The position numbers and the translations under genes are program-made. A stretch of 64,000 nucleotides of DNA, taken from Cricetomys ansorgei (Eukaryota; Chordata; Mammalia; Rodentia; Nesomyidae). Location: contig JAMJFZ010000818.1 in NCBI GenBank assembly GCA_026225945.1, forward strand, positions 1,362,501 to 1,426,500, read 5' to 3'. The first letter of the stretch is position 1. Each line of letters opens with the position of its first letter. Under the pieces are notes generated by a model, which made no database searches, was not told where the DNA came from, and worked only from the letters and a program-made list of their open reading frames with translations. Of the stretch, positions 10,384 through 22,170 are shown piece by piece.

Positions 10384-10472
10384 CCTGGTCCTGAGTCCTG
10401 ATCCTGTGCCCCTCACCCAGGCCTGGTCCTGAGTCCTGACCCTGTGCCGCTCACCTAGGCCTGGTCCTGAGG
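10384..10472 (+). repeat. 38-bp tandem repeat, 2.3 copies
   Basis: Units start at 10384, 10422 and 10460, each beginning CCTGGTCCTGAG. The first two units differ at only three positions by eye. It lies inside the probable KSR2 3'UTR. Confidence 0.9.
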
Positions 10473-11455
10473 CATGCCTACTCAACGCCACACCCCTTTC
10501 CATTGCCCCCCTGCGATGGAAGCTTTTCTGGTCTGTGTTGCCCCACCCCCTCCCCCTCCACACTATCCTGCCTGAAGGATGCTGAGAATGGGTGGTACAG
10601 AGCAAACGGAGCGGAGTGCCCTGAGGTCACCGGTCCGTGTTCCCAAAGCCCTGTCCTCAGCGGTCAGACCTGACACAGGAGGAAAAGCTGTCCCCAAGCA
10701 GAGTGCTAGCAGAGATATCAGGGCAGCGAAATCCAGCCAAACATACAGAAGTGTCCCCTTCTTGGGTGGTGACTGACCATGGTCACTCACTCCCAGAGAG
10801 ACTTACCCCAACATCCTCAGGTCTTCTCAGGGCCTTGTCAAGTCCCCTTTGCAAAGCTCCTGCCAGGGGACCTGAGGTCCCACGCAAGTTGTTCCCACGT
10901 GGTTGCCCCTCTCTGGGTGACATCCGTGTCTCTGGGGAGCAGCATTTGTGCCCCATTTTACATGCATTTGCTTGTGTCCTAGAGCTCCGTGCCATTAAGG
11001 ACCGTTCTTGTCAACAATTGTGTCTAACGAGTCTCTTCTGAATCCATCGCTGTGGCCAGGGCCGGGCTGAGACCTGCCCCAGCCACCTGTGAAGCACCTA
11101 GAACTTAGTTCCTCCTTTTAAGTCCATCAGGACCTCTTTGGTCCGTAGACCCCAGTCTTTGTCATGTGCCTTTGTATCTAGAGAGGAAGTGAGAGAGGAG
11201 AGGGTCAGGGAGAGCTGAGCCACGGGAGCCTGCAGTGTCCCCAGGGACTGGAATATACTCTTCTGCTCCCCGCTCTTTGTAGCTGAATGACCCAGTAGGG
11301 GCTGGAGAGGGAGGTTTCCCCACAGTCCCAGGTGCCCCAAAGAACTCAGAGGAAGGTGTCTCTCTTGTAAGGAGTGACCAATCGCCTAATTCCCAGGGCT
11401 CTTTCCCGCTCAGCATCTGGGGTCCGAGACTGTCAAAGAGGCAGACTTTAAAAAA

Positions 11456-11575
11456 GGGAGTGTGGTGGCAAGCTGTCTGTAATCCTGGCACTCTGGAGGC
11501 TGAAACTGGAGGATATGTTTGAGTACAGCCTGGGCTACATAGGACTTCTGAGGACCTGTTTGGGAGAGTCGCAGC
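11456..11575 (+). repeat. B1 SINE fragment
   Basis: It reads GTGTGGTGGCAAGCTGTCTG, TAATCCTGGCACTCTGGAGG and CAGCCTGGGCTACATAGGAC, which is the B1 body without its A-rich tail. Confidence 0.75.
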
Positions 11576-12984
11576 CTTCCCTGATCCTATGTCACCCTTC
11601 CTCTTATGGGATGGAGTCTCTTGGGTCTCAGTGTGGGTCAAATGTCACCTCCTGGATACCTGAATTACACCCCGTGTTCATGTGTCACATGTCCCACCCA
11701 AACACAAACACACCCAAACACAGCAATGACAAAATTATATGCAAGAGAGACCCCATGACCTGTAGAGTCCAAATATTTTGTGGCTTGGTCTGTGGCCAGC
11801 TTGGCGGGCCCGTGCTATAGCTGGCTGTCGTACAGATGAGGGAACCAACCAGAGTAGACGGACTGGTGGCTGCGGGGAGAAGAGCAAAGGCTGAGAGGGG
11901 ACAGCTCCCCGACCACAGTCAGGGGGTGTGCCCGTGAGCACTGTGAGCGGAGCCCTCGAGGCTACTGTGAGCGTCAGATGTGTCCAGCTCATAGCCCACA
12001 GCCCGCGTTTGCCCCAGGACAGCTGTGAATGTGACCCAATCCAAGATCGTAAACTGACTTCTTAGGGTTTTGTGTGTGTGTTTTCCTTTCCATTCCCGTT
12101 TCCCCCCCCCCCTTTTTCCAACTCAAGTATGAAATCTGTAGGCGACAGTGCCGTGTCTTGGTGTCAAAGGTGCGGGATGCATGGCTGGCCGGACTTTGAG
12201 GCCGCCGTGGTCAGCCAGCGACACCGGCCAGCAAATGCAGGTTGGCTCCAACAGCAGACGCTTGTTTCTCTCAGTTCTTGGGTGGTCTCTGCGGTTCCTT
12301 CTCATCGTCTCTTGTCTCTGGTGTCTTGCTCTTCTTCTGAGAACACATTTCTACTCGATGAGGGCCCCAGCCCCCTGACCTCTTCAAAGGCTCTTTCTGT
12401 GGGCGTGACGCTAGGGATGCCAACAGGAATCAGCATGAACGTTGCGGGAGGTGCCGCTCAGTCTGTACCGAGACCCTGTACCAGCGCTCAGGCTCTGGGC
12501 TTTAAGACCTGCAGGCCTTATCGTCTCTGGCTTTTCATCCCCATGCTGGCTCCAAGCTTCAGTCCCCACTCCGGCCGATTCTGTCCTCGTGTCCTCCCGG
12601 TCTTTGTTCCACCCATCCACCATCCTGGGGACCGATCATGGTGAAGCCAAGCCTCCCTTTGCCCCTGTGATGGCTTCTGTGACACACTACCACACACAGA
12701 GAGGCTTTTCACTGTGAAGATGTGTGCTGTCCCTCTCTTGGATCCAAAGTCCAGTAACAAAGTGACCACGTGACCCGCCCTCTCTGGAACTTGCCTGGCT
12801 GTGTGTCCTGCTTCTTGGCATGTGGCGGTACGCTGGTGAGCTCCAGCATTCCTTGGCTTGTGGAAGCATCTCTCCAATCTCTACCTTTGTCTCCTCCAGT
12901 CACTCTGGTCTCCTTGCTTCTCTGGTTTTGTGTGGCTCTTATTATGAGGACCCAGTCACGCTGGATCAGGATGCTTTGGGTTAG

Positions 12985-13475
12985 TTAACTTTTTTCTTGT
13001 GACTGTAACCAAATGCCTGAGAGAAACGGCACAAGGGAAGGATTGCTTATTTTGGCTCACAGTTTCAAAGGGCTTGGTCCATGGCTGCCTGGCTCTGTGT
13101 TTCTGGGCCTGTTCTGAGGCAGAATGTGAGGGGTGGCTTGAGGGCAAAGATGGGGAGCACAGTCACCATGGTGGAATGAAGGGGAAGAGGAGGGAATTTC
13201 TTCATAGCAAATAGGAAGCAAAGAGAGAAAAAACAATACAGGAAGGGGTCGGGGTAAGTTGTAGCCTTACGACCACGCCCTCCATTGGTCAGCTTCCTCC
13301 AGTGAGGGTCTACCTCCTGTCTATAACCATCACACTATGAACCATCCAGGGACTCCTTGTGGGTTAGGGCAGAGGCATCTGTCTCCATCACAGACGCCCA
13401 GGGGTGCTTCCCTGATCCCTTGAAAAGCATGTCTTCTGTCAAGTTGACAATGGAGATTATTCGTAACATCCCTTT
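12985..13475 (+). mobile_element. MaLR LTR (MT/ORR1 type)
   Basis: Diagnostic pieces occur in LTR order: TGACTGTAACCAAATGCC, then TTATTTTGGCTCACAGTTTC, and finally TGTCAAGTTGACAATGGAG. The copy is complete or nearly so but old. Its R/U5 region offers potential cryptic promoter or polyadenylation activity, which cannot be judged here. Confidence 0.75.
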
Positions 13476-14517
13476 ACTCGAGAATGACCTCATCTGAAGT
13501 AACATGCCTGTATGAACTTGTTTCTGAGGCCCTGGGACACGACTCAAACCCTGGCACTCTCTCGGTGACTCTTCTATGTGTGCTTCTGTCATCTTGGCTC
13601 CTTGTGGCAAACCCTGGGTCCCCCAGAGATAGATTTCCCAGAATCCCTAAGCCACTTATCAATCCTACCCATGACAGACACATCTCAGCCTTGAGTCCTG
13701 GTAGTCGTAGACTTCAGGACATGGGCGGGGAGAGTGGGAAATGTGGAAGCACCAATAAGGCCATTGGGATGAGGATCCAGAAAGATCTGTGTGTAATATA
13801 TTTCAAGGAGAATGAATATATAATGCCCTGCCATTGCTGCCCCTTCCTCTACCCTTGGCAGACATTGCTAATCAATCTTAGCACACCTTTCAACTTCAGC
13901 CGTAGAGCCAAGTAGGCCCCAAATGTTATTAGAGATGGTGAAAAGAGAAGGTAGATTTTCCCAGAAAGTCTCTTCTAGCAAGTAATGGTGGCTTTAGAAC
14001 TCATGCCTCAGAATTTTCCAGAAACCCAATCACTTAGGCTCTCCTTAGTGGATAGTCTGCCTGGAACTAACTGTATAGGAGTTTCTTTCCAATGGGGGAA
14101 TTTGGCAAGCTGGAAAAGGATTATTGCCTAGGAACCCTGTAGCTGATTCTGTTTAGTAGACTGCTCGCTGCTTGGAGAGAATCATTTATTCTCTGGGACA
14201 GCTTCCTTGCCTCAAAACAGCTGGGCTGTGAGGCCCTAAAGAGGGACACCTGGAAAGATGGCTGGCCGCATACATGGGGCAGGCCAGGACGCAGGAAGGC
14301 GTCAGGGTGTGCGGCATACAGTGTTGAGTCTTGGTCTCTTCCTGTACGGGAGGCTCAAAATCAAGTTTCCACCCAGTGGCCTCTGGGGTCCTAGTGACCA
14401 TGAAATCACTCCACTCCCGAACTCTTAAAATGCCGCTGGTGACCAAGAGGACCTTGCATGGACCTCCTCATCCCCTGCCCCTGTCCCGTCTCTTACCCGT
14501 GTGATGAGGAGGAATGA

Positions 14518-14523
14518 AATAAA
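14518..14523 (+). terminator. Candidate poly(A) signal AATAAA
   Basis: AATAAA lies in GAAATAAATAGCC within the probable KSR2 3'UTR. The downstream GT-rich element is weak, so it is at most an alternative site. Confidence 0.3.
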
Positions 14524-16162
14524 TAGCCTTCGTGTACTTAGCTTAAATTAGATCTGCCGAGCCGCGTCCCTCTGTGGAGCTGGCAGCCATTGCTTACGGC
14601 TACGTGATATTTACATTGTGGATCCTCAGACTTGAAAAATCTGACGATTCAAATCAAGGCGTAGTTTTTCTTTTTCTACTGTTTGGAAGGAAAATCTCAG
14701 CTTGGCTATTTCTTCATGTTGTAAAATGCCTTGACTCTCTAGCTAACCAAACACAGGTGCCAGGATGTGAGACATATTAGGTCAAGAGATGCCAGAGGTG
14801 ACCCTACCCAGTGGCGGGCAATGCCCAAGAAATAGCCAGTTGTGAAAATAGCTGTTTGCAATGTACAGAGAGCTGTGGGGAAAACAAGAGGCCAGAAACA
14901 CGTGTGAGTGTGGGCAGTGGTCTGTGTACAAAGGCTAAGTTGAGATCCGAAGGAAGAGGAGGAGACAGGAAGGTCAGGCTGGCTGAATTAGAAGTCTGTC
15001 AGTCTCAGTGCTGTTGACCTTGGACCCAGTCAATTCTTGGGTTTCTGTGGTAGCCCAGGCTAGCCTTGAACTCTCAATCCTCCTATCCCTGGTGGAGATA
15101 GAGCCACCAGACAGTGTGATAGAATGTGACTTCTCTGTGCCTGATCTGGGTGTGGCTGATAGGAAGCTCTCTGCATCACCCCTCTAATCAGAACTAGGGG
15201 ACCTAGTGGCTCAATTGAAGACGGAGGAGACAGGGGAAGGCAGGCATAGCAGGGAACTGGAGCTGGGTAAGCACTTTGGAAATCTGACGTATGGCCAGCC
15301 ACCAAGCACCTCCTGTGAAGGAAGATGGATCACTGGAACTCTATCCCCGGAGGGTCTAACACTCCCATCCCCACCTTGCCCGGGGTAGGACACTGAATGT
15401 CCATGGGTGTCTCTGATAGATACAGACCAGTTGCCAGCCCTTCTCCTTAAAACCTGCTCTTGTCTGCTTCATTTCTTCATCATGCTTCCCTGTCACCTCT
15501 CACGGCAGGGCTCTGATGTGTCAGTCACTGGACTGGCAGACCCATATGACACATTAGAAAGCCCCACCCCAGGTAATTTTGCCATGGTCTCTCTCTGGAC
15601 AGTGTGTTTCACCCTATGCATGGGCCACTGGAGAATCGACATCAAAGACACACAGGAACACGGAGATGTGTTAATGGAAAGCCCACACAGCTCACATAAT
15701 TCCCCAGAGGAATAATGAATGTGTTGTGCAAAATGCTGATTTGTTATTGAAGAGTCTGACAGTGACCCAGGGGTCATAGTGAGTCCTGGGCTGAATCTGT
15801 AATGGGGTCTAAAGTGTAGGAGAGAATGCATTAGCCTTGTTGGTAAGGGTGGGGTTTCTTCTGTTCCTGTAAGTATCTGTCTCTGCTTGAGGCACAGGAA
15901 AACAGCACCTTCACCATCTATAGAACTCCTTGGGGTGGGGGCTGGAAGTGAGTGGGGCTCACAGACCTGCTCCAACTTAATTCAACTCACAGTTCCCCCA
16001 CCTCCTCTCTGGCTGACCATGACCTCACCCACGACCTCACCCATGACCTCGCCCATGCATTCTCAGCATCCTCAGCTCTGCTGGAGCACTGTGGACTTTC
16101 TTAGCTTTGTGAAGCCCTTAGCTCTTGATCTCTCGCTGGTCCCCATGTGGATGATTGCAGTT

Positions 16163-16168
16163 AATAAA
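16163..16168 (+). terminator. Candidate poly(A) signal AATAAA
   Basis: AATAAA occurs in GCAGTTAATAAACCACAGC and is followed within 30 bp by TAGTGTGCCAGTCTGTGGC, a GT-rich element. It is a plausible proximal polyadenylation site. Confidence 0.35.
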
Positions 16169-17048
16169 CCACAGCTCCATAGTGTGCCAGTCTGTGGCAT
16201 CTCAGCACCCAACTGAATCCCCCACCTGGAAGTGTACCTCTCAAGATATCCCTGGACACACGTGGCTGCAATAGAGAGGCAGTGGGTGCCCCCCACCCAT
16301 TTAGACACCAGTGGCCTGGGGATTGTGAACAGGAACAGCCAGGTCCCCTAAGGAACAGCTTCCAGGTGCAGGGGGTTAGCATCGACCTGAGGGACTTGAG
16401 AGGTCTCCAGAAAGACCATCCCTTGGTCACCAAGGCCTTGGTGGAAGTAGGAAGCTCTTCCTCCTGTCCCACAGCCCCAAGGTCAAAGTCAAGGGCATCC
16501 TCTGGGCACACAAGTCTGGCTACACAGGCACGCAGACTTGCCAGGGCAGGCCAGACTCTGCAGTCCAGGTTCCCACTCCAGACATGTTGTGCCTACATCC
16601 CTGACCTTTGATCTTTCTCGGGGGGGTCTGCTCTCGAGACCTGTCTGTCACATGTCCCAACAGGTGGGCAGCTGTCCAAGTCACCAACCTGAGGAAAAGC
16701 CCTCACTGTAAAAAGGCTTTCTTTGTAAATTATTCTGTTGCCTTTTTCTAAACACACAGTATATATACCTATAAATGCTATATATATTATATATGTGTAT
16801 ATATATAAAGACGAATTCTTGTACAGCCCTCTGCGGACCTCAGGCCCACACTGTTTTCTCCATGTCTGTCTGTACTGACCGTTGCAGAATGAGCTGATGT
16901 CTGACCTTGGTTTCCCATTTTCCTTGTGGACTACTATCTCTTTCTTTCCCTTCCTAGGTCTGTCTTGCTCTCTGTCTCTCTCTCTCTTGTTGCCAACATG
17001 TTGCTAGGGAAGAATATTTGACTTAGATGCCATCCAAGAAAGCTAGCA

Positions 17049-17815
17049 GGATGGATGGATGCGTAAATGGCTTGCTAGATGGATAGTTGGGTGTGTGAGT
17101 GGGTGGATAGGTGGGTGGATGGGTTTGGTGGATGGATGATTGGACGGGTAAACTGAAGGATAGGTGAGTGGATGGATGGATGGATGGATGGATGGATGGA
17201 TGGATGGGCAGGTAGATGAATGGGTAGGTTGGTGTATTGGTGGGTATGTGGATAGATAAGTGGATGCATGTGCGAGTCAGAAAATGGACAGGAGGGTGAG
17301 TAGGATGGGTATGTAGGTGAGTGGCTGGCTGGCTGGCTGACTGGCTGGCTGGCTAGATGGATGGATGAGTGAGTGGATGGATGGATGGATGGATGGATGG
17401 ATGGATGGATGGATGGACAGACAGACGGGTCAGTAGATGGATTGATGGATGGATGGATGGATGGATGGATGGATGAGTGGATGGATGGATGGGTGGATGG
17501 ATGGGTGGATGGATGAGTGGATTGATGGATGGATGGATGGATGGATGGACAGACAGGTCAGTAGATGGATTGATGGATGGATGGATGGATGGACTGACCG
17601 ATGAGTCAGTAGATGGGTGGATGGATGAGTGGATTGATGGATGGATGGATGGATGGATGAGTGGATTGATAGATGGATGGATGGATGGATGGATAGATTA
17701 TTGGTTGGATGGGAGGTTGGGTGGGTGGATGGGCAGGTGGGTAGGAAGCTGGATGGATGGGTGGGTAGCTGGATGGATGGGCAGATGGGTCGGTGGATGG
17801 TCCACTGTGTATATT
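17049..17815 (+). repeat. (GGAT)n microsatellite field, array 2
   Basis: About 770 bp of GGAT units with interspersed GCTG, GACA and GGGT variants. Pure runs lie near 17172-17206 and 17373-17415. A GACAGACAG-GTCAGTAGATGG segment is repeated at about 17416, 17551 and 17592, so higher-order duplication of about 40-135 bp has occurred. The array sits just before the best candidate KSR2 poly(A) signal. Confidence 0.95.
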
Positions 17816-17970
17816 TGTACAGATCATTTATAAAGTTTTCTACACTTCTCAAAAAAGTATTTCTAACCTGGGCTATTGGACAGTCTGTGAGCCTGTGGGC
17901 CGGCAAGCCTGTTGTTTCTTGTGTTTAGTGCAATGTTTAGTGAGAATCCAATGTCTGAGTTATTTATGCC

Positions 17971-17976
17971 AATAAA
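17971..17976 (+). terminator. KSR2: Best candidate KSR2 poly(A) signal
   Basis: AATAAA in TTATTTATGCCAATAAAG is preceded by unique AT-rich sequence. It is followed about 45-60 bp later by CTGTGTCTGTTGTATGG, a GT-rich downstream element. Cleavage would be expected near 17990-18000. Nothing gene-like on this strand follows for several kilobases. Confidence 0.5.
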
Positions 17977-18604
17977 GAATGTGAGAATTGCTGCATCAAC
18001 TGCTGTCACTACAGGTCTGAATTCTGCTGTGTCTGTTGTATGGAAGAAAGCCTGAGGGGGTGACAATGGTTGTATAAATCAGCCAGCTAACAACCCCGAT
18101 GACACTGTGTAACAAAATGTCCTCCAAACTCCACCACTTACGACAATGAACTCTTATCTTCATACACCTGGATCTGTGAGTCCAGGTTGGGCTCCTCCAA
18201 GAGGCTCCTTTGAGGCTTCTGGTTGGGTTCAAGGTCAGGTCGAAGGTCATTCCATATGTGTTCATATGGGCATGAAAGCCAGACCAGAATGCACAAAACC
18301 ACCTGTAGACCATTGCGTCCAACCATAGCCACCAACACTCCACTGGCCAGTGCTGGTCAGAGGACCCAGCCTGTCACGGGGTGGTTGCAAACTCTGCCGT
18401 GGTGCAGGCTGGCCGTGTCCAGCTGGGGAGCCACAGATGTGCTTCTGTGGAAAGCGGAATGTGGTGTGGCCACAGCAGTCCCCATGGACACACTCACAGA
18501 TGTGGTCACACACGCACTGTCTGTGTCTGTGTGTGTGGGGGGGGACACTCATGGGTATATATGGAGGCCAGATACTGACATGGAGTTTCTCCCTTCTCTT
18601 TCTC

Positions 18605-18812
18605 TACCTTATGTTTTGAGGCAGGGTCTCTCATTGCACCTGAAGCTCACCCATTCGTCAAGTGTAGTGAGCCTGCCTTCTCTGGGGATCCCCACCTCCC
18701 GATAACTGGGATTGTAAGTGGGCTGCAGCACCCGCCAGCATTCACACAGGTATAGGGGTCCAGTCTCTGGCAAGAGCTCTACCCACTGAGCCATCACCCC
18801 AGCCCCAAAGCT
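18605..18812 (-). repeat. B4-type SINE
   Basis: Read on the + strand it shows TTTGAGGCAGGGTCTCTCAT, GATAACTGGGATTGTAAG and the reverse-complemented head CCACTGAGCCATCACCCCAG, so the element points left. Confidence 0.7.
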
Positions 18813-19892
18813 ACAGTCTCCAGCCACTGCTTTTGAGCTATTCTAGGTAGAGCCAGAGCTACGTGTAATTTAGGGGACCCCACTCCCCACTCCACAGGCC
18901 AGACCTTTCCATGGCCTCTGTGGAGGCGCTTGGAGGATGCTAAGGTTTGCCATCTGAAACAGAGCACCATGACTGCAGGGCGTTTGAGACACTGTTTCCT
19001 CTCACCCCTTCATATGGTTCTGTGTCTGCCCTTGCCTTGGAAATGTCCTCAGTCACTGTCATCGCCTTGCTGAGGATTCTGGGCAACTTCTCTAAACCAT
19101 CCTCATAGGCCCACTAGCCATGAAGCTGGTCACCAGATACCAAATGGCTGCAGTGTGCTGGCCCTTTCAATAACATTCTGAAGCTAGACAATCACTTGCT
19201 ATCCTGGGACCAAGCCCTACTGAACAGCACTGCCCCAGACCACCACCGGGCCATTCCCAGTGCGCAAATGAGGGAATGAATCAAGGTACACGGGCATTTG
19301 AGCTGTTGTGGCCAAGCCATGATTGGACCCCCAGAGCTCTGGTTCCAACCAATTCTGAGTCCCGATCCTCTGACTCACAGGAATCAAATGTGGGTGAATG
19401 CAGAGGATTCCCCAGGACACAGCCGCCATGACACTACCTAACCCCTCCCCGCGGGTCCCAGTCACAAAGCCCTTTGCCATGGGAGATCATCTTTGATGTT
19501 CACAACACTGTGCGAAGCCTGGAGAGGTGGGGAGACTTCCTCCCCGATTAACTGTCCAGCATTCTTTCTCCTAAAATGCAAGCTGTGATCAAACTCGGAT
19601 CCTAAGAGAACTGGGACACACGTGGGCCAGGAGAGAAGACCCCATCTCATCAGAACACGTGCTCTGACCACCCCGCCCAGCCTGCTGGTGTTGTAGAGAG
19701 AGAAGGCACTGGAAATGCATATGCCACCTTGGGGTTCATGGGTTCGGGGCCACCTGACCATGCAGTGGAGGACTACCAGCCTCCTCTGCTCATCTCCTCG
19801 GCCCTGCCTGAGAACTTTTTAGCTCTGTATCACCCCTTACATGTCACCATAAACAGCCCCGGCTGTCTGAGACCTTCATCAAAGGAGTAAGA

Positions 19893-20015
19893 TAATGTCA
19901 GGTGTGGCGGCACATGCCTTTAACGCCTGCACTCGGAAGCGGAGGCAGGCAGATCTCTGTGAGTTTCGTGCCAGCCTGGATTGCATAGTGAGACCCTTTC
20001 TCAAAGAGAAAGTAA
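19893..20015 (+). repeat. B1 SINE
   Basis: It reads CAGGTGTGGCGGCACATGCC, then GGAGGCAGGCAGATCTCTG and GTGAGACCCTTTCTCAAAG. It ends in an A-rich tail. Confidence 0.85.
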
Positions 20016-20139
20016 TACAAAGTAAATAAATAATCATTTTGACACAAGCATTTTTTATGATAGTGAGTTAAAGTGGCCGTAATTCTTTTATTTATTTATC
20101 TATCTACCTATCTATTTATTTATTTGTGTGTGTGTGTGT

Positions 20140-20275
20140 GTAGGCTCTCTTACCCTGTAACCCACACCAGCCTTCTGGAACTCTGTGTAGCCCAGACTGA
20201 GCCCGAACTCTGCACCCTCCTGCTCCAGTCTCCGAGAGCCGACACCACAGGTGCGCTGCCTTGCCTGGCTCCGCC
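20140..20275 (-). repeat. B1-related SINE fragment, minus orientation
   Basis: CTGGAACTCTGTGTAGCCCA, GCACCCTCCTGCTCCAGTC and CACCACAGGTGCGCTGCC are the reverse complement of the B1 body. A TTTA/TATC and GT-rich tract precedes it at 20085-20140. Confidence 0.6.
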
Positions 20276-20309
20276 CTAACTAACTTCACCTGCTTTCTCC
20301 CCTTGGGAA

Positions 20310-20584
20310 GGTTCTGGATACACCTGTGGCTGGCAGGACAGGACAGAATGAGCCCACTCTGCTGGAGGCTCAGATTAGAGCTAACAGAGAAACAGATGAG
20401 AGAGAGGCCAGGCCAGGCGGTCAGCATGCAGCCGCGGCTCCAGCTCTGGCTCCTGCAGCCGGCCTTGGAGTGGCGCGTCCGGGCCCTGCCTGCCCAGCAC
20501 ACCAAGAGGATAAGGACCCTGGGCTTGGAGCATGCACCTTCTCTCAGATCCCTCCTCCCTATGGAGGAGCAATGGATGCAATTG
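20310..20584 (+). other. Possible noncoding or orphan exon with splice-like borders
   Basis: A pyrimidine tract and AG (TTTCTCCCCTTGGGAAG) end at about 20309, and ATTG|GTAAGT gives a strong donor at 20585. Between them two forward frames stay open, and a local CpG cluster lies at about 20418-20487 (CAGCCGCGGC, TGGCGCGTCCGG). No family is recognised in any frame. It could be a chance combination or an upstream exon of a neighbouring transcript. Confidence 0.2.
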
Positions 20585-21029
20585 GTAAGTACCTGACTCT
20601 TAACCATGGCCAAGGCTCGAACCACGATTATCCTTAGCACCTGTGACAATTACGGAAATGTGCAGCCCTGAAGCCACTGTGGTGACTCGGCCTGTGATCC
20701 GAGCACTCAGGAGGAGTGCCGAGGACTGACCCAGCTGGGTCCCCTAAGTCCGGGGAGAATCAGGAATCTGGTACTCAGGTGGGCCAGAAGTCGGCGAGAT
20801 GACAAACAGATGTGTTGAATCTGAGTGTAATTTGCAGCAGTGAGCATCAGACTTACGTATATTATTAATACAGGGAAACATAATCACACAAGAATGTGAG
20901 TCGTGCCAAAATACGTCAGGCCTCTTTTGTGAATTGTGTCAAAATACATACGTTAGGCCTCTTTCAGGGAAATGTGGTTAAAGGATACAATATGTGAAAA
21001 CAGATCGTACCTTACAATGTGTAAGACAC

Positions 21030-21070
21030 TGTGGTTACGGTTGGCATACAATGTGGTTACGGTTGGCATA
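21030..21070. repeat. 19-bp exact direct repeat, two copies
   Basis: TGTGGTTACGGTTGGCATA occurs at 21030-21048 and again at 21052-21070, a period of 22 bp. Confidence 0.95.
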
Positions 21071-21139
21071 TCAGTAAGTATACTGTGGTTAATAATATTT
21101 TAGAAGCCAGTTATTGTACTGGTTTGCAGCAGAGGGTAC

Positions 21140-21348
21140 CTACTTTTTGAAACTGAGATCAGGATCAAAGTCAGGAGTTACAATTTCAGGGGCTTTTGGA
21201 GTTTGCTCAACATTTTTTACATCCATCTTAGGGGGGTGGACGCTGGAGAGCATTGCAGCCACGCTCCATAGAATAGAATAAAGAGAAGGAAAACGCTAGC
21301 TATCAGACCACAGCCAGCAATCATAACTAGGGCACGACAGGAAAACAT
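21140..21348 (-). pseudogene. Decayed minus-strand frame with a membrane-like segment, origin unknown
   Basis: On the minus strand a frame from ATG at 21348 to TAA at 21217 encodes 43 residues, with a long hydrophobic run rich in I, A, L, V and F. A second minus-strand frame overlaps its end and continues to a TAG at 21140-21142 with an acidic, Pro-rich tail. The two together look like one ancestral C-terminus broken by a frameshift. I do not recognise the protein. A retrovirus-like envelope tail or a processed pseudogene of a small membrane protein are both possible. Confidence 0.3.
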
Positions 21349-21462
21349 CCCTCTGTTTCCAGGGGCACCAGCCGAACTTTCCAGGAGACCAGCTTCCTTG
21401 AAGCTTTAGCCCCAATCCACGGAGCAGGAGTTTAGGCCTGTCACTCAGACTCCACTGGAGTT

Positions 21463-21575
21463 GGCGTGGCAGAGGAGGAGCAGAAGTTGAAGGTCATCCT
21501 TGGCTGTAAAGCAAAACAATGCTGCCTGGGCTACATAAAACCTTGTCTCAAAGCAAAACAAAACAAACAAAAAAC
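21463..21575 (+). repeat. B1/B4-derived 3' SINE fragment
   Basis: GAAGTTGAAGGTCATCCTTG and CTGGGCTACATAAAACCTTG, followed by CTCAAAGC and an A-rich tail, match the 3' half of a B4 element. Confidence 0.6.
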
Positions 21576-21591
21576 TTGAAATGACCATCGT

Positions 21592-21800
21592 AGAGCTGGA
21601 GAGACGGCTCGGTGGTTAAGAGTACTTGCTGCTCTCATAGAGGACCTGAGTTTAGTTCCCAGCACCCATGTCAGGCAGCTCGTGATAGCCTACAGCTGCA
21701 TCTCCGGGGGGGATCAAACGGCCTCTTCTGACCTCTGCAGGCACTGCACACACAAAGAGACAGAGACACGGAGAGAAAAACAGACAGAGACGAAGACAGA
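21592..21800 (+). repeat. B2-family SINE
   Basis: The head is GAGCTGGAGAGACGGCTCGG, followed by GAGGACCTGAGTTTAGTTCC. The B2 body (GGCCTCTTCTGACCTCTGC) leads into a CA/GACAGA-rich tail. Confidence 0.85.
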
Positions 21801-22170
21801 GACAGAGAGAGAGATGACCATTGTGAAAGTGCAGACTCCCAGAATCACCAGGGTTGCGAGTTCCCCACCCACCCCACCCCGACACACATTGTTGAACTCA
21901 GAACATGCGTGTGAATGACAGGCCTGCTGCTCACTAGGGTCACGCTTGCTCCAAGCTAGAAGGGACATTGGAAGCAAAGGTTCCAAACAAGTCTGTTCTT
22001 AACAGGAAAATTCTGCTGAGCACCCACTAGGTACCAGGGTGCAGTGGTGGGGAACATACAAAAACAACAACAAAAAACAAAAACAAAAAAAAAAGAAAAA
22101 GCTCTGGTTTGGAGCTGGCTTTGTTAATAAGCAGGGCTGACCTGAGAGGGACGAGCTGGGGGCAGGGAGT

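Larger units (their letters stand above)
9357..17995 (+). other. KSR2: Probable KSR2 3'UTR (terminal exon), extent inferred
   Basis: After the TGA at 9354-9356 no further coding exon is found, and the strand is mostly unique sequence. Insertions include a B1 fragment at 11456, a MaLR LTR at about 12985-13475, a 38-bp tandem at 10384 and a GGAT array at 17049. The last good poly(A) signal is AATAAA at 17971 with GT-rich sequence after it. KSR2 mRNAs are known for a very long 3'UTR (recalled, not checked). The true end may be any of three signals (14518, 16163, 17971) or lie beyond. Confidence 0.5.

Noticed and set aside
12072..12644. 190-codon + strand frame in the probable KSR2 3'UTR
   Set aside because: It starts in a homopolymer C/T run, has no recognisable domain, and opposing frames are open over the same DNA, so base composition explains it.
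17477..17833. Frames rich in W-M-D-G-W (plus) and P-S-I-H-P (minus)
   Set aside because: Purely the translation of GGAT repeats; repeat unit times three gives open frames automatically.
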